64,000 bases of DNA from Rubellicoccus peritrichatus (lineage in GTDB: Bacteria > Verrucomicrobiota > Verrucomicrobiia > Opitutales > Cerasicoccaceae). The stretch spans positions 4,645,001-4,709,000 of the forward strand of contig NZ_CP136920.1 of the NCBI RefSeq assembly GCF_033100135.1, given 5' to 3'. The position numbers and the translations under genes are program-made. This document shows, piece by piece, positions 53,238-62,484 of the stretch. Within the stretch, counting starts at the first letter, position 1. Each line of letters starts with the position of its first letter. Under the pieces are notes generated by a model. The model saw nothing but the letters and a program-made list of their open reading frames with translations, was not told where the DNA came from and did not search any database.

Positions 53238-54347
53238 TCACTCAAATGAAATCACGCCTTTGGCGTTACGACCAGCCATCATGTCGTCGATCGCTTGCTG
53301 CAAATCTTCGAGTGGATAACTACGGGTAATGAGCTCGTCGAGCTTGAGCTGTTTGCGTTCGTATAGTTCCAACAGCTTTGGAAAATCAAATTCGGGCATC
53401 GCTCCACCGTAAAGCGGGTTGATGTAAAGTTTGTCCCACTCAAAAAGGTTCATATCGATTGTAATTTCTTCCTCGATACCGGACACCTGCACAGCCGTTC
53501 CAGCACTACGCACCATGGCGAGCGGAGCAGCACCGAGCGCAGGCACACCTGTGCACTCGAAGGCGTAGTCCGCACCGCGGCCGCCGCAAAGCTCTTTCAC
53601 TTCTTCAGAGGCCTGCATGAGGCCCTTGTCTTCTCGGGAAGCCAATATCGTATGGGTCGCGCCAAACTGTTTTGCCATCTCAAGACGCTGCTTGTTAACA
53701 TCGATCGCGATAACCTTGGCCGCACCAGAAATGTGTGCGCCCTGTATCGAGTTGAGACCGACGCCGCCAGTGCCGAGCACAACGGCAGAACTACCAGCGG
53801 CGAGCTTGGCAGTATTAACCACCGAACCATAACCGGTCATCACGCCACATCCAATAATGCAGGCTGAGGTGAAAGGGATCTCAGTGGTGTATGGGATGAC
53901 GGCTTCCTTTTTGACTACTGTGTGGCTGCTCAATGTACCGATGTTGAAGGATCGCTTAACTGGTTCGCCCTTCCACATACTGGCTTCGGGATGCGCCATG
54001 CCTTCGAACTTATTTTGACTAGTGACCTGCGAGTTTACCTCACAAATGTTCTGTTTGCCGTTCTGGCACTGGAAGCAATCCTTACACGGGATCGCCCAAT
54101 TCAGGAGTACCTTGTCGCCAGCCTTTACATGGTCAACGCCTTCGCCCACCGCTTCAACGACGCCGGCGCCCTCATGCCCCATGACGTGTTCGAAGCCCCA
54201 AGTAAGAGAATCGTAATCCGTATGACACAGTCCTGACGCCTTGATGGCGACGAGGACTTCTCCACGCTTTGGCGGGTTGACTTGAATGGTTTCGATAGTA
54301 AAAGAACCCTTACCATCGGAAATAGCAGCACTTGCTTGGATAGACAT
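53238..54347 (-). CDS. Zn-dependent alcohol dehydrogenase, class III-like
   Basis: A 369-residue MDR dehydrogenase. Catalytic zinc ligands appear in ASGLCHTDYDS (Cys) and MGHEGAGVVEAVGEGV (His/Glu). The structural zinc lobe is CKDCFQCQNGKQNIC with four cysteines. The cofactor fold is VVLGTGGVGLNSIQGAH followed by VIAIDVNKQRLEMA (Asp, NAD-preferring). Overall it resembles class III ADH/formaldehyde dehydrogenase, but the segment between the catalytic Cys and GHEGAG is shorter than in FrmA-type enzymes, so glutathione dependence is uncertain. It lies 40 bp after the reductase and 50 bp before the esterase. It may oxidise formaldehyde adducts or a sugar alcohol. Confidence 0.9.
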   Translation of the reverse strand: MSIQASAAISDGKGSFTIETIQVNPPKRGEVLVAIKASGLCHTDYDSLTWGFEHVMGHEGAGVVEAVGEGVDHVKAGDKVLLNWAIPCKDCFQCQNGKQNICEVNSQVTSQNKFEGMAHPEASMWKGEPVKRSFNIGTLSSHTVVKKEAVIPYTTEIPFTSACIIGCGVMTGYGSVVNTAKLAAGSSAVVLGTGGVGLNSIQGAHISGAAKVIAIDVNKQRLEMAKQFGATHTILASREDKGLMQASEEVKELCGGRGADYAFECTGVPALGAAPLAMVRSAGTAVQVSGIEEEITIDMNLFEWDKLYINPLYGGAMPEFDFPKLLELYERKQLKLDELITRSYPLEDLQQAIDDMMAGRNAKGVISFE

Positions 54348-54387
54348 AAAAAGTGTTAGGTGGGAAATAGATTGATTAGCTCATCAG

Positions 54388-56124
54388 CTAGTAAACGTCG
54401 CGGGCATAGCGTTTTTCTTTCCTGAGGTTTCTGATGTAGTCTTGGGCCTCGTCCTCAGATTTTACTCCATGAACTTGGACGACTTCATGGAGCGCCTTAT
54501 CGACATCTTTGGCCATCCGAAGAGCATCGCCACACACAAAGAAGTACCCACCCTCTTGCAACCACTGCCAAATCTCCGCCCCACTTTCGAGCATGAGGTG
54601 CTGCACGTATAGTTTCTCTTCCTGGTCACGCGAAAAAGCAAGGTCCAGCTTATTGAGCAGACCACTCTCCTTCCAACCTTCCAAAAGCTCATCGTAAAGG
54701 TAGTCCGTCGCACGATAGGGATTTCCGAAAAGCAGCCAATTTTTCCCCTTCGCTCCCCTCACCTCACGCTCTTCCAAAAAGGCTCGAAAGGGAGCAATCC
54801 CAGTTCCCGGCCCTACCATTATCATCGGTGCATCATCATCCGCAGGAGGACGGAAAGCCTTGTTGGTCTGCACAAAAACTCCCGGCTGAGAATCTTCACT
54901 CCGGTTGGCCAGGTAAGTCGAGCAGACGCCTCCCCGGGAGCGACCATGCGTTTCATAGGTTACAACTCCCACCGTCAGGTGAACTTCATCGGGGTGAGCC
55001 TTGGGGCTGGAAGCAATGGAATAAAGTCGCGGATGCAGCTTTTTTAAAATGGCAACGAACTCTTCTCCATTCTGGAATTTCACCGGATAGTCGATCACGA
55101 GATCAACTAACTCACGTCCCCAGAAAAACTTCTCCCAAACTTCTTTTTTATCTTCTTCAATAATCGATTTCAGCACTTCTGAACTACTGCGCTTCTGCCA
55201 ATCGGTGACCAGCTTCTTGCTTAAGGTCCGGATGTCGTAACTCTTCAGCAAGGCCTCACGCAACGGCGCGTTTCCACCATCAGGCAGTGGAACCTCAGCT
55301 TCGGAATCCAAAGAAAGCACCGCGAGGATCTCATCGACCACTTTTTCGTCGTTCACCGGATAGACTCCAAGCGCATCTCCAGCTTCGTATTCCAAGCCGG
55401 ATCCCCTGAGTGACAATTCAACGTGGTGTGTGGACTTGAAGGCACCTTCGCGATTGAGATCGTAGTTCTTGAGAATCGAGGCAGGGAAAGGTTTATTCTT
55501 TCCAAAAGTCTCCCCATTCACCGAGGTCACCTGAGCCTTCGATGTCGTAGCTCCAGTTCCGAGCACGTCCAAAACACCTTTCTTCCAAAGCTCGAAAGGC
55601 TGATCAAAATCAACGTCACAATCCACACGCTCGTGAATACGCTCTCCCCCCAACTCGGCGAGACGTTGGTCGACAATTTTACCCGCTTGGCAAAAGTCAG
55701 GATATTGAGAATCGCCCAAAGCTAGAACGGAAAATTGGAGCCCTTCAACCCGTGGCGCGGATTCCGCGCAAAGGGCATCGACAAAATCGACTGCATTGTC
55801 GGGCGGCTCACCATCACCGTAGGTACTGGTCACCACGAGGAGGTTCTTCTCCGAAGCCAAATTTGCGACCTCGTAATCGACCACTTCAATGACAGACGGT
55901 TCAAAGCGACCTTCCGCAAGTGCAGCTGCCATCTGATTGGCAAGTCCTTCTGCATTTCCAGTCTGTGAGCCCCATAGAATAGTCACCGGAACCGCTGGTC
56001 CCTCATCCAGTGGCAACTCAAAGGAAGCAAGCTGCTTAGCGAATAGGCCAAATTGTTTGGCAAGGTGGTTATTGAGCCAAACAATTTGTTCATCGGTGAA
56101 CGGTGCTTTCTCAGGGCCAATCAT
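54388..56124 (-). CDS. NADPH diflavin reductase (CysJ/CPR type), probable P450 partner
   Basis: A 578-residue soluble flavoprotein. Its FMN flavodoxin domain has TILWGSQTGNAEGLA (48-62), VVTSTYGDGEPPDNA and ALGDSQYPDFCQ. The FAD/NADPH module has RLYSIASSPKAH (FAD), RGGVCSTYLAN, MVGPGTGIAPFRAFLEER (NADPH pyrophosphate), FGNPYRATDYLYDELL and FFVCGDALRMAKDV, ending RKEKRYARDVY with the usual C-terminal aromatic. ATG 56124 is chosen; the longer open frame to 56346 would overlap the P450 gene. It resembles the sulfite reductase alpha subunit, but no CysI gene is present and it starts 44 bp after a P450 gene. Electron donor to that P450 is the parsimonious role. Confidence 0.92.
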   Translation of the reverse strand: MIGPEKAPFTDEQIVWLNNHLAKQFGLFAKQLASFELPLDEGPAVPVTILWGSQTGNAEGLANQMAAALAEGRFEPSVIEVVDYEVANLASEKNLLVVTSTYGDGEPPDNAVDFVDALCAESAPRVEGLQFSVLALGDSQYPDFCQAGKIVDQRLAELGGERIHERVDCDVDFDQPFELWKKGVLDVLGTGATTSKAQVTSVNGETFGKNKPFPASILKNYDLNREGAFKSTHHVELSLRGSGLEYEAGDALGVYPVNDEKVVDEILAVLSLDSEAEVPLPDGGNAPLREALLKSYDIRTLSKKLVTDWQKRSSSEVLKSIIEEDKKEVWEKFFWGRELVDLVIDYPVKFQNGEEFVAILKKLHPRLYSIASSPKAHPDEVHLTVGVVTYETHGRSRGGVCSTYLANRSEDSQPGVFVQTNKAFRPPADDDAPMIMVGPGTGIAPFRAFLEEREVRGAKGKNWLLFGNPYRATDYLYDELLEGWKESGLLNKLDLAFSRDQEEKLYVQHLMLESGAEIWQWLQEGGYFFVCGDALRMAKDVDKALHEVVQVHGVKSEDEAQDYIRNLRKEKRYARDVY

Positions 56125-56168
56125 AGAAATTTCATAAGGGACTTTGAAGGAATCAGGCGTAAATAGAT

Positions 56169-57320
56169 TCACGCATTGCGTGAGAAGAAACGTACGTGAA
56201 CAGACTCGTAACCGACCTGCCGCTCGTAGGAAGATTCTTTCTCCATCTTGGGTTCTGACTCGATTAGAACCATGCGCTCTACATGCTTGCAAAGCGACTT
56301 CATCAAGCTTCGAAAAAGAAGACGGGCATGGTGTGCGCCGAGGCAATTATGACGACCAAATCCGTAGCCAATGTGGGGATTTGGGTCCCGATCCAACTTA
56401 AGTTCATCGGGGTCTTCAAATACCGTTTCATCCCGATTTGCAGAGGGCCAACAAATTGCAACCCGTCCTCCTTCAGGAACTTCCTGTTCTGCTAATTTTG
56501 CCATATGCGGACACTTCCGAGTGATGGCAGTCAACGGACTAACATAACGCACGAATTCTTCCCCAGCGAGATTGATTCGCGATTCGTCTTCCCTGAGGAA
56601 AGACAGCGAATCCGGATCCTCGGCAAGATGGGCAAAAATGCTCGCTGCCGTATTGATGATGGTGTCTCTCCCTCCCGCAAATGTCACATTGGCAAATCCT
56701 TGCTTCTCGTCGAAGGTCAACTTGCGACCACGGAATTCAACCTCGTTGAGGTAGCTGAAAAAGTCACCTCCAGGCTCCTTTTCTGCCTGCTTGAAACGAC
56801 TGCCGGTGTATTGCTCAAGCAAGTGTCCATCGCCCGCATCGTCATCCCGGTCGTGGAATACGTGCAGTCCCCAACTGATCCAAATATCAGCCTCGGACTC
56901 CGGCATCCCCAGCAATAGAGCAAGCGCCTTACTCTGCATCGGCAGCACAAATCCTCGCACTGCTTCAATTTCCCCCAGACTCACGGCGTCCCGAACCATT
57001 TTGTCGATCATCTGCTCGATCGCAGCGATGAACTTCGCATCACTCCTCGGCTTGTTGAAGAGCGGCTGAACCAGGGCCCGGAAATCGGCATGGTCCGGCG
57101 GGTCGATCTCAAGCGGAAGCTGCCTTACTCCACGCACATCCGCTTCCGAGTGCAAAACACACATGAGTGGATTATCGCTGCTGAAAGTCTCCCAGTCTTT
57201 CGCCGTCTCCTTAGCATCCTCATGGCGCAACACGAGCGGCACATTTTCACCATCACAATCGACATTCAAAACTCCCTCTTGGGTACGAGCTTTACGAAAT
57301 GGGTCAGAATGATCCGGCAT
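56169..57320 (-). CDS. Cytochrome P450 monooxygenase
   Basis: A 383-residue soluble bacterial P450 (no membrane anchor). The I-helix oxygen-binding motif is AGGRDT (215-220), the K-helix ExxR lies in EEFVRYVSP (254-262), and the heme-binding loop GYGFGRHNCLGAHHAR carries Cys326 as thiolate ligand. DPPDHADFRALVQPLF is the usual C-helix region. ATG 57320 (MPDHSDPFRKAR) is preferred over ATG 57371. It is first of a four-gene operon with diflavin reductase, dehydrogenase and hydrolase, flanked by galactan-type hydrolases. By analogy with marine Bacteroidetes P450s it may demethylate 6-O-methyl-galactose; other oxidations cannot be excluded. Confidence 0.95.
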   Translation of the reverse strand: MPDHSDPFRKARTQEGVLNVDCDGENVPLVLRHEDAKETAKDWETFSSDNPLMCVLHSEADVRGVRQLPLEIDPPDHADFRALVQPLFNKPRSDAKFIAAIEQMIDKMVRDAVSLGEIEAVRGFVLPMQSKALALLLGMPESEADIWISWGLHVFHDRDDDAGDGHLLEQYTGSRFKQAEKEPGGDFFSYLNEVEFRGRKLTFDEKQGFANVTFAGGRDTIINTAASIFAHLAEDPDSLSFLREDESRINLAGEEFVRYVSPLTAITRKCPHMAKLAEQEVPEGGRVAICWPSANRDETVFEDPDELKLDRDPNPHIGYGFGRHNCLGAHHARLLFRSLMKSLCKHVERMVLIESEPKMEKESSYERQVGYESVHVRFFSRNA

Positions 57321-57371
57321 AATAGTTGAACTTTTTTGGGATACGCGGTCATTCGACCAAATATAAACCAT

Positions 57372-57997
57372 TTACTATAGCAACTAGCCCTATTTCACGC
57401 AAACGAGATGATAACCACAACTGATACTATTTTCACACTTTAGAATGAAACGAGTCGCTTTATGGTTTTTGATAAACCGTCCAAAAGTCATCAAGACACA
57501 ATCTTGAGCAAAATAATTATCCGAGCTGATATAAAAAAAGTATAGAGTAAGATTCGACCGCCAAAACTACAAAATACGAAATCCGATAGAACGATTCATC
57601 AGGGTGCACTCCATAGGTCGTTACCATCGTGCCAACGGGCGCAGTAAGTTCCGTAACCTGATTAAACTTAATCCGATTTCACCAAGGCCTTGAACTCGAC
57701 CATCTGCACAGTCTCAAGATTAGTGGAACCTAACTTACTTTAGGAGTGACTAACTCGTATATTAGGATATTCCTATTTAATTTCGTTTATCAGCCTAAAA
57801 TGCCATTACAATACCTAAAATCAAAGTAATCGGACTGGCATAAGGCTAAAAATATGATAGCTTCTGGACAAACCTACAGGCTTTTTCGTCAGCAAACGAA
57901 GTTTGATCCGTAGCCATGAAAAATTGGAAAAAATTTTTGTTAAAAATTTGCCCAATAAGGTTGCAATTACAAATTATTATATACTTTTCTATAAGCC
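57372..57997. other. Large divergent intergenic region between P450 operon and GH42-like gene
   Basis: 626 bp without an intact gene. The right 120 bp (57880-57997) is strongly AT-rich and probably holds the GH42-like promoter. On the minus strand at about 57570-57740 two short frames read protein-like (LETVQMVEFKALVKSD then stop; VTELTAPVGTMVTTYG), possibly a frameshifted relic. No homology was recognised. Operator sites for co-control of the two divergent units would be expected here. Confidence 0.4.
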
Positions 57998-60358
57998 TTG
58001 AAAAAAACATCAAATGTATCTTTATTTGGATATCAACTATTCGTAGTTTTATTCATTGCGGTCGGATTTAGTCCATTGGCAAACGCAGAGAGCGAATGGG
58101 AGCAACTACTTGATAGTCTCAATGATCGACGAGAGGTCCTGGCGCACATGATTAGTGATGCACAAGAGCTGGAGATGGCGACTGAGTATGCGGAAACATC
58201 GGCTCTTGTGATCGACCTTTTCATCGCCGCAGCGGCCCAAGACAAAAAGAATCCGGAGCGAGTCCGTGAAATTTTCAGCAATCTGTGGTTCTACGACCGC
58301 TTCGACCCGAAATACACCACGGAGCTCCCCGAACGGGAGCTAAGAGCCTGCATCGCAGTTGCGGATCACGCGATTGATGAGTTGCAAAAACAATTGGACC
58401 ACGAACTTGAGCTGCGCCCTACTCCAGACCTCGGCAAAGGGACTGTCATTCTTAAAGACGGCAACTACCAGATCGATTCCGTTCCTTTTTTCCCGAGCAC
58501 TTTAATCTGGGCGCCGAGAACTCAAATCATGGCGGATGTCTTTGGGCGCCTCGGCGCAAGTTTCTACTCACTAAACGATCTCAATCCGGACGGGACGGCG
58601 AACTACCATCTAAATTCACAGATTCAGCAAATCAAAAAACAACAAGCACTTAATACGGCGCCCATCAGCTTTTTGACTTTGCACGAACTTCCGAAATGGC
58701 TGCGAGAGAACCATCCTGATGTGAGTCAGGGCGGTCGATTCTTTGTTCAATACGACATTGATAACCCTTACGTAACGCAAGCGATCAAAAGACTCTACGA
58801 GGTCATGATCCCGCCACTGGCGGAGGCCTGTGGAGAGACTCCGATGGTCCATCTTCTGGCAAATGAGCCCCATTTTGCAACGATCAAGGGTGGGTGGGAG
58901 AGCAACGGCTTGTCGGATTACACCGTCCGACACTTTCATGACTGGCTGAAGAAGAAATATCTCACTGTCACAAAGCTGAACCATTACCACGGAGAGAATT
59001 ATCGTGGTTTCGATGAGGTCTTATTTACCCTCAAAATGCCTGTCGAAGAACGTCAAGTCGATCCCAATCTGCGCGGAACTGCCGTATGGTATGACTGGAT
59101 ACGATTCAACCACGACCGGGTAAACCAATGGTTCACCTTTCTGAAAGAACAGTGCCAGGCGAACGACCCGAATCAATCCCCCGTATCCATCAAAGTTCTC
59201 GGATACAGTCTCTCTCAGGCCACCCGGGATGGCGGCATGGATATGGAGTACCTCACCAAACTTCAGGACATCGTAGGTGCAGACCTGCGCTGCACACCGC
59301 TCGGTGCCGGAATCAATGGAAAGACGGAACTTGGAGATATCCCGAAGACCGCTTGGCAGTCACAATTTTCCTACGACTGGGCGGAGCAAACGATGTTTCT
59401 GGACTTCTCCAAATCGCTGTGTCCGGAAAAACTATTTTACGATTCCGAATGGCACGGTTTCAGTTCCGTAAGTTGGCGCCATTGTGAGATTGAGAGAGAC
59501 TACGTGCGATCAGCTCTCTGGCTGGCATTTAGCCATGGGATGGGAATGATCGACGCATGGCTCTGGGGTCGAAAAGAAGACGGTGCCCTCAACAATTGGG
59601 CAGACCACTTCTGTGAGTTCAGTACTCAACCGATTGCAGCCGATGCCTTTGCCCGCACGATGAAAGAACTAAATGCATTTGCGCCGCAAGTGCTAGAATT
59701 CAGCAAAGTAGATAGGACCTTCATGATCTACTACTGCGAAGAAGCTGCAATACAGGACCAAAACTACACCAGAGGCCTGCATGATGCCTATGAGGCACTG
59801 AAGCTCCTCAACTGGCGCTGCGGTTTTACGACACCTTCGGAAATCCATAAATTAGATCCCGCAAAGCAGACTGTTGTCGTCACTCCAATCTCCCACATTA
59901 ACGATAACAGTCTGCGGCAGCTCCGGGAATTTGCCCAAGCGGGTGGCAAAGTGGTTTTAACAGATGCAGAAGGTAGCTTCCTGAAGTCAGAGCTCGCAAT
60001 CCCGCGAAATGAGAACCTTAGTTTCGCATACAAATCACTTCTCCACGGCAACTACAAGGAGCTGATGGAAACTTTCGAAAATGAGATTTCACACTTAAAT
60101 ACATCCAACGATCTGCCGGTTTCAATTATCGATTTGAACGGGGATCCATCTTTTGGAGTCATCGTCCAACAGATCCAGAATTATCAGAGCGGTAAGCGCT
60201 ACATTCTTTTAAATAATATAAGCAAAGAGACCAAAACGGTGAAGATCGCGACTGAAAAAAGTGGCTTTAAGGAAATAACCGATATAATCACTGCGAAGCC
60301 TGTTAGCTCAGACATCGAGCTCCGGCCCAAGGAAGTTCTACTTCTGGAATGCCAGTAA
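57998..60358 (+). CDS. Secreted GH42-like beta-galactosidase (clan GH-A)
   Basis: A 786-residue exported enzyme. The signal peptide is KKTSNVSLFGYQLFVVLFIA to about PLANA|E. The start must be TTG 57998: TAA is in frame two codons upstream and the next Met lies beyond the signal. The barrel has VHLLANEPHF (candidate acid/base Glu after Asn), HFHDWLKKKYLTVTKLNHYH (GH42-style WLK-LN motif) and FYDSEWHGF (candidate nucleophile). A Rossmann-like domain resembling the GH42 trimerisation region follows (QTVVVTPISHINDNSLRQL, GGKVVLTDAEG). GH50-type agarase is the main alternative. It is divergent from the P450 operon. A decayed copy of its 3' end lies at 62.5 kb. Confidence 0.75.
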   Translation: MKKTSNVSLFGYQLFVVLFIAVGFSPLANAESEWEQLLDSLNDRREVLAHMISDAQELEMATEYAETSALVIDLFIAAAAQDKKNPERVREIFSNLWFYDRFDPKYTTELPERELRACIAVADHAIDELQKQLDHELELRPTPDLGKGTVILKDGNYQIDSVPFFPSTLIWAPRTQIMADVFGRLGASFYSLNDLNPDGTANYHLNSQIQQIKKQQALNTAPISFLTLHELPKWLRENHPDVSQGGRFFVQYDIDNPYVTQAIKRLYEVMIPPLAEACGETPMVHLLANEPHFATIKGGWESNGLSDYTVRHFHDWLKKKYLTVTKLNHYHGENYRGFDEVLFTLKMPVEERQVDPNLRGTAVWYDWIRFNHDRVNQWFTFLKEQCQANDPNQSPVSIKVLGYSLSQATRDGGMDMEYLTKLQDIVGADLRCTPLGAGINGKTELGDIPKTAWQSQFSYDWAEQTMFLDFSKSLCPEKLFYDSEWHGFSSVSWRHCEIERDYVRSALWLAFSHGMGMIDAWLWGRKEDGALNNWADHFCEFSTQPIAADAFARTMKELNAFAPQVLEFSKVDRTFMIYYCEEAAIQDQNYTRGLHDAYEALKLLNWRCGFTTPSEIHKLDPAKQTVVVTPISHINDNSLRQLREFAQAGGKVVLTDAEGSFLKSELAIPRNENLSFAYKSLLHGNYKELMETFENEISHLNTSNDLPVSIIDLNGDPSFGVIVQQIQNYQSGKRYILLNNISKETKTVKIATEKSGFKEITDIITAKPVSSDIELRPKEVLLLECQ

Positions 60359-60573
60359 TGATGCTTGCAACTTACGGTGGCCTAAAATGTGTAAAACTGA
60401 AGTTTACCGTATTACCTGATACCCGGCTAAACGACTACGATCAACACTAACTATCAGCTTTGCCTGAATGCAACATACTCCAACTATGCCGGTCTAAAAA
60501 TCGGCTGAAAGAATCGCTCCAGCCTTCGCGTTTTGTTTGCACATTTTACGGTTTGCTTTATTAAATACAAACA

Positions 60574-62364
60574 ATGATCAAAAAGACTACTTTTGCCGCA
60601 TTTTGTTTCGCTGGCCTCCTACCCATAGCGAGTGCTAAGACGCTTTCAATTGCTGACTTCGGCGCCAAACCCGGAGGACCGGATACGATTCCGGCTCTCA
60701 AGCAAGCGCTTGCTGCCATCAAGAAAGAACAGGCTACGAAACTCATTTTTCCTTCCGGAACCTACCACTTCTTTCCTGATTATGCGGACGAACGGTATTG
60801 TTTCATTTCCAACAACGACGAAGGGCTAAAACGAATCGCCTTCAACTTGAAAGACTTTGAGAATCTGGAGATCGATGGAAACGGCTCTCTGTTCATGTTT
60901 CATGGCAAGATCAATCCGGTCATTCTCGAAGGCTCCAGCAACATTCGCCTGAAGAACTTTGCCATCGACTTCAAGCGCTCCTTTCACAGCGAAGGAGTGA
61001 TCGTTGCCGACCCGGAAGAAGGACTCGACCTCAGGATCGATCCAACTGTCTTCCCCTACGAAATTGCCGGCGGAATTCTCACCTTTACCGATGGTGATCA
61101 AACCGAGGAACGAAAGACCACAACTAAGTCCAAAAAGATCACCTTCCCTTACGGCGGTGGCCTTGAGTTCGATCCGGAGAAGAAAGAACCCGCTTACCTC
61201 GCCCGCGATCTTTGGGTGGGCCCCGCTGCGATAGCCAAGCCACTTGGAGACGGAGTCATTCGGATCATGGATCCAAAACTTACTGGCACCCCAGGAAACA
61301 TATTCATCTTCGGCCCAAGCCACCGGGAGCATCCCGGCATTGTCATATCCCGTTCCCAGGACACGGTCATTGAGGACATCACGATTCACCACGCTGCCGG
61401 AATGGCCCTCATTGCACAGCTCAGTCACAACGTGCAAATCCTTCGCATGAAAACCGGAGCTCGCGAGGGCTCGGGGCGCCTCCTCAGCGCCACCGCAGAT
61501 GCCACTCATTTCTCTAATTGCACCGGAAAAATCGAAATCGGGTACTGTAATTTTCAGGTTCAAAAAGACGATCCCTCAAACCTCCATGGTTTGTATGCCC
61601 GCATCTCTGCACAAGAAGACGATAAGACTTTTGTCATCGAAATGATCCATCCCCAACAATATGGCATTGACTTCGTAGACCCAAACGACGAGCTCGAATT
61701 TGTGAATAGCAGGAGCTTGGTCACTTATGGAACAGGTAAAGTCGCTTCGGTAGAACGCATCAACAAACAACTCACCCGTGTTGTCATGACAGAAGCCGTT
61801 CCAAAGGACTTTAAAGTTGGCGATGCTATCGCCGAGATCCGTGACTATCCAGAAATTCACATTCACAACTGCCGCATGCATGGCAACCGCGCTCGTGGGC
61901 TCCTGCTCAATTGTCGGGGTAAAACGCTCATCGAGGATAATCATTTCCATGTCCCCGGCACAGCCATCCTCTTCGAAAGCGACGCTTCTTTCTGGTATGA
62001 ACAAGGCGGAGTGCGAGACTGCACCATCCGGGGCAACGTTTTTGAAAACGGAAACTTCGGCCCACTGGAATGGGGCACCGGAGTGATCGAAGTGCGTGCG
62101 GGAATCGAAGACGAATTCAAGCCTAGTAGCCGCTACAATCAAAACATCACCATTGAGGATAACACCTTCATCCTCTTTGACCGGAATGCAGTGGTTCGGA
62201 CATTCTCTGTCGATGGACTCACTATCCGCAACAACACGATTATATACTCCGAAGCCTATCCAAATCGGGGACTCAAAGACGAACTCTTTGATATTTCATA
62301 CAGCGACAACGTCGTGATCGAAAACAATAAAGTTCAAGAGCTACCAGAAAATCTGACCGAGTAG
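60574..62364 (+). CDS. Secreted GH110-like alpha-1,3-galactosidase (beta-helix)
   Basis: A 596-residue exported enzyme with signal peptide TTFAAFCFAGLLPIASA. It is a right-handed parallel beta-helix: LIFPSGTYHFFPDYA, SNIRLKNFAIDFKRSF, TVIEDITIHHAAGMALIAQL, HIHNCRMHGNRARGLLLNCR, NITIEDNTFILFDRNAVV. The ATADATHFSNCTGKIEIG segment followed by QKDDPSNLHGLYARI matches the catalytic region of GH110 exo-alpha-1,3-galactosidases, with candidate Asp residues. Marine GH110 enzymes act on alpha-galactosyl ends of host or algal glycans including carrageenan-derived material. It lies 215 bp after the GH42-like gene on the same strand. Confidence 0.8.
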   Translation: MIKKTTFAAFCFAGLLPIASAKTLSIADFGAKPGGPDTIPALKQALAAIKKEQATKLIFPSGTYHFFPDYADERYCFISNNDEGLKRIAFNLKDFENLEIDGNGSLFMFHGKINPVILEGSSNIRLKNFAIDFKRSFHSEGVIVADPEEGLDLRIDPTVFPYEIAGGILTFTDGDQTEERKTTTKSKKITFPYGGGLEFDPEKKEPAYLARDLWVGPAAIAKPLGDGVIRIMDPKLTGTPGNIFIFGPSHREHPGIVISRSQDTVIEDITIHHAAGMALIAQLSHNVQILRMKTGAREGSGRLLSATADATHFSNCTGKIEIGYCNFQVQKDDPSNLHGLYARISAQEDDKTFVIEMIHPQQYGIDFVDPNDELEFVNSRSLVTYGTGKVASVERINKQLTRVVMTEAVPKDFKVGDAIAEIRDYPEIHIHNCRMHGNRARGLLLNCRGKTLIEDNHFHVPGTAILFESDASFWYEQGGVRDCTIRGNVFENGNFGPLEWGTGVIEVRAGIEDEFKPSSRYNQNITIEDNTFILFDRNAVVRTFSVDGLTIRNNTIIYSEAYPNRGLKDELFDISYSDNVVIENNKVQELPENLTE

Positions 62365-62484
62365 ACTGAAATATAATCACGGATTCTTTCACTGACAGAA
62401 GCATTGATGTAAACCCCTACGCCGCCGAACTTTCTGATAGCTTTAGCATGGCTGCATCCAGCTGAGCACAAGTACGGATAATAC

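Noticed and set aside
56125-56346. N-terminal 74-residue extension of the diflavin reductase
   Set aside because: It overlaps the P450 3' end in another frame and does not resemble any flavodoxin leader.
57570-57740. A ferredoxin gene expected near the P450
   Set aside because: The short frames there contain no cysteine cluster; no ferredoxin is encoded near the operon.
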